Source: Microbacterium paraoxydans (GTDB lineage: Bacteria; Actinomycetota; Actinomycetes; Actinomycetales; Microbacteriaceae). Taken from it: DNA of 64,000 nt. The stretch is from assembly GCF_020524545.1 (NCBI RefSeq), contig NZ_JAIVLG010000004.1, positions 372,001-436,000 of the forward strand, in the 5' to 3' direction. The notes below the pieces were generated by a model. The model worked only from the letters and a program-made list of their open reading frames with translations. It did not search any database and had not been told where the DNA came from. The first letter of the stretch is position 1, and each line of letters starts with the position of its first letter. The translations under genes were made by a program, and so were the position numbers. Of the stretch, positions 59,398 to 64,000 are shown one piece after another.

Positions 59398-60301
59398 CCC
59401 CCAGCGGACCGTTCCGGAAGTCGATCGAGCGGCGGCCGCGCGCCGTGCCGTCGAACGCCGCCGTGCCAGGGCATCCGTCAAGCGCGACCTCACGATGCGG
59501 GTGGTCACGCCGCAGGCGGTGCTACGTCGTGCCACGGCGGATGCCGATTCCGTCGAGGGCTCGATGCGCATCACAGACTTCCTGCTGGCTCTTCCCGCGA
59601 TCGGAGCGGGCAAGCGCGACCGGATCCTGGACGAGCTGCACATCTCACCGGTCAAGCGTCTCGGAGGCCTCGGCGCACGCCAGCGCCGTGCGCTGGAGAC
59701 GTGGCTTGATGCGCGCTTCCCCATACCGGCGCCGCGCGGAGAGCTCAGCCGCCTTCTGGTGCTGGCCGGCCCGACGGCCGTGGGCAAGGGGACCGTGGCC
59801 GCGCACATCCGTGAGCACAACCCGGAGATCCATCTGTCCGTCTCGGCGACGACGCGGCCACCACGCCCCGGCGAGATCGACGGCGTCCACTACTACTTCG
59901 TGGACGATGAGGAGTTCGATCGGCTGATCGCCGACGACGAACTCCTCGAGTACGCAGTGGTGCACAACCGCTCCCGATACGGAACGCCGCGCGCGCCGAT
60001 CGATGCCGCCTTGGCGGAGGGCAAGACGGTCCTCCTCGAGATCGACCTGCAGGGGGCACGTCAGGTGCGGAAGGCTGAACCCGCCGCGACCCTCATCTTC
60101 CTGCTGCCGCCGAGCTGGGACGAGCTGGTGCATCGACTGGTCGGGCGTGGCACGGAAGAGGCCGAGGAGCGGGCGCGACGATTGCGTACCGCGAAGGTCG
60201 AACTGGCGGCTCAGAACGAGTTCGATCACCTGATCGTGAACGAGGACGTCGCCACGGCGGCCCGCGAGGTCGTAGAATTGTCTTCAAGCTCTGCGCGCTG
60301 A
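59390..60301 (+). CDS. gmk: Guanylate kinase with N-terminal mIHF-like DNA-binding domain
   Basis: A 303-residue fusion. Residues about 1-110 match mycobacterial integration host factor (VKRDLTMRVV, ITDFLLALPAIGAGKRDRIL, HISPVKRLGGLGARQRRALE), which elsewhere is the separate gene next to gmk. Residues about 120-303 are a complete guanylate kinase: P-loop AGPTAVGKGT (126-135), STTRPPRPGEIDGVHYYFV-type GMP site (SATTRPPRPGE) and EIDLQGARQVR. GTG start overlapping pyrF. The fusion may link GDP synthesis to DNA, or simply be a merged operon; the DNA-binding part is inferred from similarity. Confidence 0.9.
   Translation: MSDPQRTVPEVDRAAAARRAVERRRARASVKRDLTMRVVTPQAVLRRATADADSVEGSMRITDFLLALPAIGAGKRDRILDELHISPVKRLGGLGARQRRALETWLDARFPIPAPRGELSRLLVLAGPTAVGKGTVAAHIREHNPEIHLSVSATTRPPRPGEIDGVHYYFVDDEEFDRLIADDELLEYAVVHNRSRYGTPRAPIDAALAEGKTVLLEIDLQGARQVRKAEPAATLIFLLPPSWDELVHRLVGRGTEEAEERARRLRTAKVELAAQNEFDHLIVNEDVATAAREVVELSSSSAR
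60273..60278 (+). promoter_or_regulatory. Candidate -10 box for rpoZ inside the gmk end
   Basis: TAGAAT within the last codons of gmk, about 90 bases before rpoZ; could give rpoZ its own transcript. Confidence 0.4.
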
Positions 60302-60366
60302 GCGTCTTCGCGCGCCTTTCGCACCGTCTTCGCGACGATCCCGTCGCCTGATCAGGAGGTCTCACC

Positions 60367-60621
60367 ATGGCCGGACACAACAACGGCATCATCGATCCCC
60401 CCATCGACAACCTGCTCGACCGCGTCGACTCCAAGTACGAACTCGTGATCTACGCGGCAAAGCGCGCGCGCCAGATCAACGACTACTACTCCGACCTGCA
60501 CGAGGGAAACCTCTTCGACAACGTGGGCCCGCTCGTCGATTCCTCCGTCGAGGACAAGCCGCTCACCATCGCGTTGCACGAGATCAACGAGGACAAGCTC
60601 CGCCTGCGTCACGCGGAGTGA
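60367..60621 (+). CDS. rpoZ: RNA polymerase omega subunit
   Basis: An 84-residue chaperone-like subunit of RNA polymerase that binds beta-prime. [32 protein letters not shown] is the family core; [18 protein letters not shown] closes it. AGGAGG precedes the ATG. In related genomes coaBC (dfp) commonly lies between rpoZ and metK; here metK follows directly after a hairpin-rich gap. Confidence 0.95.
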   Translation: MAGHNNGIIDPPIDNLLDRVDSKYELVIYAAKRARQINDYYSDLHEGNLFDNVGPLVDSSVEDKPLTIALHEINEDKLRLRHAE

Positions 60622-60630
60622 TATTCCAGG

Positions 60631-60703
60631 CTGCGCCTCCCGTCTGTCGGAGGCGCAGTCCAGAATGGGTGCCACACCCCCTTCTGTCCGTCCCGTTCTG
60701 GAG
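60631..60703 (+). promoter_or_regulatory. Two successive hairpins between rpoZ and metK
   Basis: First stem CTGCGCCTCC/GGAGGCGCAG (60631-60640 and 60649-60658), likely an rpoZ terminator without a strong T-run. Second stem CCAGAATGGG/CCCGTTCTGG (60660-60669 and 60692-60701), whose right arm reaches the metK ribosome site GGAG at 60700-60703. The second could gate metK translation. No known SAM riboswitch pattern is recognised. Confidence 0.5.
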
Positions 60704-60708
60704 AATCG

Positions 60709-61902
60709 ATGAGCGCCCTGCGTCTGTTCACGTCCGAGTCCGTCACCGAAGGGCACCCGGACAAGATCTGCGACCAGATCTCGGACAGCATCCTCGATGG
60801 CCTGATCGCCAAGGACCGCGGTTCCCGCGTCGCCGTCGAGACGCTCGTCACGACCGGCCTGGTCCACGTCGCCGGTGAGATCCGCACCGACGCCTACGTC
60901 GACATCCCGACGATCGTCCGCCAGGTCGTGAACGGCATTGGCTACACCTCGAGCGACACCGGCTTCGACGGCGCGTCCTGCGGCGTGAGCGTCTCGGTGG
61001 GGGAGCAGTCGACCGACATCGCACACGGTGTCGACAGCGCACAGGAGCACCGCGACGGGTCGTCCGTCGATCCGCTCGACGGACTCGGAGCCGGCGACCA
61101 GGGCATCATGTTCGGCTTCGCGACGAACGAGACGCCCCAGCTGATGCCGATGGCCGCCTGGACCGCGCACCGTCTGGCGGAGCGCCTCGCCGAGGTCCGT
61201 CGCAGCGGAGAGCTGCCGTTCCTGCGCCCCGACGGCAAGACCCAGGTCACACTGGGCTACGACGGCTTCACACCGAAGACGGTCGACGCGGTGGTCGTCT
61301 CCACCCAGCATCACCCGGAGATCTCGCAGGGCGACCTGCAGGAGCAGGTCCGCAGGCACGTCATCGAGCCGGTCCTCGCCACGACGGGCCTCGATCTCGA
61401 CGACGTCACGCTCTACATCAACCCCGCGGGTCCCTTCGTCACGGGAGGCCCGAAGGGTGACGCCGGCCTCACCGGACGCAAGATCATCATCGACACCTAC
61501 GGCGGGGCAGCGCGCCACGGCGGCGGAGCCTTCAGCGGCAAAGACCCGTCGAAGGTCGACCGCTCCGGCGCCTACGCCACACGCTGGGTGGCCAAGAACG
61601 CGGTGGCTGCCGGACTCGCGGACCGTCTCGAGGTGCAGGTGGCGTATGCGATCGGTGTAGCGCGTCCGGTCGGCTTGTACGTCGAGACCTTCGGTACCGG
61701 AAAGGTGTCGGACGAGGTGATCACCCGAGCCATCACCGATGTGTTCGATCTGCGTCCACAGGCCATCATCGAGCAGCTCGACCTTCTGCGCCCGATCTAC
61801 GCGCAGACAGCGGCGTACGGTCACTTCGGTCGAGAGCTCGCCGACTTCACCTGGGAGCGCACCGACCGCGCCGAAGAGCTTCGCCGCGCTGCCGGTCTCT
61901 GA
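60709..61902 (+). CDS. metK: S-adenosylmethionine synthetase
   Basis: A 397-residue enzyme making SAM from methionine and ATP. Signatures: [34 protein letters not shown] with the flexible loop, [22 protein letters not shown] and [15 protein letters not shown] lies six bases before the ATG. It follows a two-hairpin leader; priA starts 16 bp after the stop. Confidence 0.97.
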   Translation: MSALRLFTSESVTEGHPDKICDQISDSILDGLIAKDRGSRVAVETLVTTGLVHVAGEIRTDAYVDIPTIVRQVVNGIGYTSSDTGFDGASCGVSVSVGEQSTDIAHGVDSAQEHRDGSSVDPLDGLGAGDQGIMFGFATNETPQLMPMAAWTAHRLAERLAEVRRSGELPFLRPDGKTQVTLGYDGFTPKTVDAVVVSTQHHPEISQGDLQEQVRRHVIEPVLATTGLDLDDVTLYINPAGPFVTGGPKGDAGLTGRKIIIDTYGGAARHGGGAFSGKDPSKVDRSGAYATRWVAKNAVAAGLADRLEVQVAYAIGVARPVGLYVETFGTGKVSDEVITRAITDVFDLRPQAIIEQLDLLRPIYAQTAAYGHFGRELADFTWERTDRAEELRRAAGL

Positions 61903-61918
61903 TGGGCCCGCGGTCCTG

Positions 61919-63877
61919 ATGACTCCGGTGAGCCGGCGCATCGCGCGTGTGCTCCTCGATTCGCCGCTGCCTCAACTCGATCGGCTCTTCGACTACGCAC
62001 TTCCCGCCGAGCTCGGCGACGTCCCGCTCGGCGTTCGTGTGCGGGGGCCGTTGCGCACCGCGGGGCGGGTCATCGACGGATACATCGTCGCGATCGATAC
62101 CGAGGATGACGCGGACCGACCTCTCTCCGAGGTCGAGAGCGTCGTCTCCGCCGTGCCCGTTCTTCCCGAGCACCTCTACACGCTCGCACGGCGGGTCGCC
62201 GATCGCGCTGCGGGGTCGGCCTCGGATGTGCTCCGCCTCGTGATCCCCAAGCGTCAAGTGCGGGTCGAGAAGGCCTGGACCGCGGACTCACCGGTGATGG
62301 AGCCGGATGCCGCTGCCCTCGAGAACGCGGAGGAAACCGTCGCGGCTTATGACGGTCTCGGCGCCGTGCTCGATGAGGGAGGACGCGCCGCGGTCGAAGC
62401 GATCCCGCAGCTCCTCGACGGTGTGCAGGGGTGGGCCACGCTCCTCGCCTCGGCGGCCGCGCGGATGCTGTCGTCTGGCAAGTCCTCGATCATCGTCGTT
62501 CCGGACCATCGCGATCTCGACCGCCTGCTTGCCGCGCTCGAGCCACTCGTACCTGCCGGTACGGTGGTGCGCCACGACTCCCGACAGACCAACCCCGATC
62601 GCTATCGCGCCTTTCTGCGCACACTCGAGGACGCTCCGTGCATCGTCGTCGGCAACCGCTCTGCTGTTTATTCGCCGGTGGTCGCCGGGCTGGTGGCGAT
62701 CTGGGACGATGGCGACCCGCTGCTCGGGGAACCCCTCGCTCCGTACGTCCATTCCCGCGACGCCGCGCTGCTTCGCCAGGAACTCGAAGGCTCGGCGCTC
62801 CTCTTCGCGGGGCATTCGCGCACGACCGACGTCGAGCGCCTCGTCGCGCTCGGCTGGCTGCAGGATGTCAGGGCCGCTCGTCGCGTGCTTCCTCGTGTCG
62901 TCCTCAGCACGGCACAGGAGATGGAGCAGCCGACGGCTCAGCGCATGCCGTCATCGGCGTTTCTCGCTGCTCGCAAGGCCGCGGCCGAAGGACCCGTTCT
63001 CGTGCAGGTCTCGCGTCCCGGATTCTCCCCATCCCTGGTGTGTGCCGAGTGCCGCGCACCTGCGCGCTGTCCGCACTGCGGAGGGCCGCTCGGCGCGAGA
63101 CATCGTGGCGCCGTGCCCGTGTGCGGCTGGTGCGGGCGAGGTGCGAGTGCGTGGACGTGCCCCTCGTGCTCCTCGACGAAGCTGCGCCTCGCGTCGTCCG
63201 GGAGCGAACGGACCGCCGATGAGCTCGGCCGCGCCTTTCCCGGCGTTCGTGTGATCGTCGCCGACGGTGCGCATCAGGTCGACCGCGTCACCGACAGACC
63301 CGCACTCGTGGTCGCGACCCGCGGGGCGGAGCCGATCGCCGACGGTGGCTACCGCGCCGTCGTCCTGCTCGACGGTCCGCGTATGCTCCAGGCACCCGAC
63401 CTCCGTGTCGCCGAATCGTGTCTGCGCTGGTGGTCGAATGCCGCGGCACTCGCCGCACCCGGAGCACCCGTCCACCTGGTCGGCGTGAACGGAGCCGCGG
63501 CGAAGGCGCTCGCGACCTGGAGCCATGCGGCCCACGCACGCGCCGAGCTGGAGAGTCGCGCGCCTCTGCACATGCCGCCAACGACGCGCGTCGCACTCGT
63601 GCAGGGGTCCGTCTCCGCCGTCGGTGACGCGCTCGGCGCGCTCAAGGAACTCGCCCTGCCCAACGATGCCGTCCTCGGTCCCGTCCCCGTCGAGTCCGAC
63701 GACCTCCCTCCCCGGGTGCGTGCCCTCGTGCGATTCGACTACAGCGCAGGCAGCCGGGTCGCCACAGCCCTCCGCGCCGCCGTGGTCGCCGAAGCCGTGA
63801 GTGGCCGCCGGCGAAAGGGGCGGGCAACGAAGAGCACGCTCTCGGTCCGTCTCGATATCCTCGATCCAGAGCTCTGA
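61919..63877 (+). CDS. priA: Primosomal protein N' (PriA), helicase motifs degenerate
   Basis: A 652-residue PriA-like protein. The 3'-DNA-binding domain (VLLDSPLPQLDRLFDYALPAEL, VRVRGPLRTAGRVIDGYI) and the zinc cysteines (CAECRAPARCPHCGG...CGWCGRG...CPSC, about 375-430) are intact. The usual GxTGSGKT Walker A is absent (only LSSGKSS in a different context) and the DEEH box reads WDDGD. It therefore probably restarts replication by protein contacts, not unwinding, as generally seen in actinobacteria. Confidence 0.9.
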   Translation: MTPVSRRIARVLLDSPLPQLDRLFDYALPAELGDVPLGVRVRGPLRTAGRVIDGYIVAIDTEDDADRPLSEVESVVSAVPVLPEHLYTLARRVADRAAGSASDVLRLVIPKRQVRVEKAWTADSPVMEPDAAALENAEETVAAYDGLGAVLDEGGRAAVEAIPQLLDGVQGWATLLASAAARMLSSGKSSIIVVPDHRDLDRLLAALEPLVPAGTVVRHDSRQTNPDRYRAFLRTLEDAPCIVVGNRSAVYSPVVAGLVAIWDDGDPLLGEPLAPYVHSRDAALLRQELEGSALLFAGHSRTTDVERLVALGWLQDVRAARRVLPRVVLSTAQEMEQPTAQRMPSSAFLAARKAAAEGPVLVQVSRPGFSPSLVCAECRAPARCPHCGGPLGARHRGAVPVCGWCGRGASAWTCPSCSSTKLRLASSGSERTADELGRAFPGVRVIVADGAHQVDRVTDRPALVVATRGAEPIADGGYRAVVLLDGPRMLQAPDLRVAESCLRWWSNAAALAAPGAPVHLVGVNGAAAKALATWSHAAHARAELESRAPLHMPPTTRVALVQGSVSAVGDALGALKELALPNDAVLGPVPVESDDLPPRVRALVRFDYSAGSRVATALRAAVVAEAVSGRRRKGRATKSTLSVRLDILDPEL

Positions 63878-63895
63878 CCCTTCCGGAGAACCTTC

Positions 63896-64000
63896 ATGCG
63901 CATCGTTTTCGCCGGCACACCCGCTGCGGCTGTGCCCACACTGCGTCGTCTCGCGACCTCGCACGACATCGCCGCGGTCGTGACACGGCCCGATGCCGCA
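63896..64000 (+). CDS. fmt: Methionyl-tRNA formyltransferase, 5' part
   Basis: The first 35 codons only; the gene runs off the window. [34 protein letters not shown] is the typical formyltransferase Rossmann start that binds 10-formyl-THF. CCGGAGAA precedes the ATG. It follows priA by 18 bp, the usual actinobacterial order. Confidence 0.9.
   Translation, partial: MRIVFAGTPAAAVPTLRRLATSHDIAAVVTRPDAA

Noticed and set aside
60622..60708. SAM riboswitch before metK
   Set aside because: Two simple hairpins are present but no known SAM-I, SAM-II or SAM-IV core could be recognised.

Overview
The window reads as chromosomal DNA of a high-GC Gram-positive actinobacterium, most likely Microbacteriaceae and probably Microbacterium. 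Support: very high GC; gene order of the aro, ruv/sec/rel and pyr blocks; a PLP-type PdxS/PdxT B6 pathway; an mIHF domain fused to guanylate kinase; a PriA without helicase motifs; and TANNNT -10 boxes, several placed so that transcripts would begin at the start codon. No plasmid, phage or CRISPR signature is visible.

Layout. 1-8 kb: accessory and envelope genes (SPW membrane protein, zinc-ribbon GIY-YIG protein, lipoprotein sugar dehydrogenase), four tRNA genes, a copper/heme-peroxidase operon (membrane protein, CopC, PCuAC, Tat DyP peroxidase), a photolyase and a DoxX-like protein. 8-14.4 kb: thrS-HIT, then a vitamin B6 module: pdxY, a MocR/PdxR-like regulator, and divergent pdxS-pdxT. 14.4-17.5 kb: a small island bounded by IS5-family sequences, holding a secreted cutinase-like esterase, a small membrane protein and a short HTH regulator. 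17.5-19.7 kb: an esterase and a group II PLP decarboxylase. 19.8-28.4 kb: yebC, ruvCAB, yajC-secD-secF, rel. 28.4-33.6 kb: an AbiEi-like orphan, a DUF349 protein, a shortened NirB-like flavoprotein with a HemD-like/winged-helix regulator, and a small membrane protein. 33.7-46 kb: rarA, rpsD, alaS, ruvX, mltG, aroE-aroC-aroK-aroB-aroQ, efp, nusB. 46-50.7 kb: a SNF2-type helicase and a metallo-beta-lactamase/Rieske fusion. 50.8-60.3 kb: the pyrimidine operon pyrR-pyrB-pyrC-(PH-like gene)-carA-carB-pyrF-mIHF/gmk, preceded by a PyrR-binding RNA hairpin. 60.3-64 kb: rpoZ, metK, priA and the start of fmt.

How the genes work together. Most of the window is conserved housekeeping backbone: Holliday-junction processing, Sec export, stringent response, translation, the shikimate pathway and UMP synthesis. 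Accessory genes sit at joints between these blocks. The pyr and aro runs are translationally coupled by 1-17 nt overlaps. The least explained items are the MBL-Rieske fusion, the shortened NirB-like/HemD-wHTH pair, the DyP peroxidase coupled to copper chaperones, and the IS5-bounded island. I found no complete, clearly novel multi-gene system. All calls come from reading the sequence without database searches.
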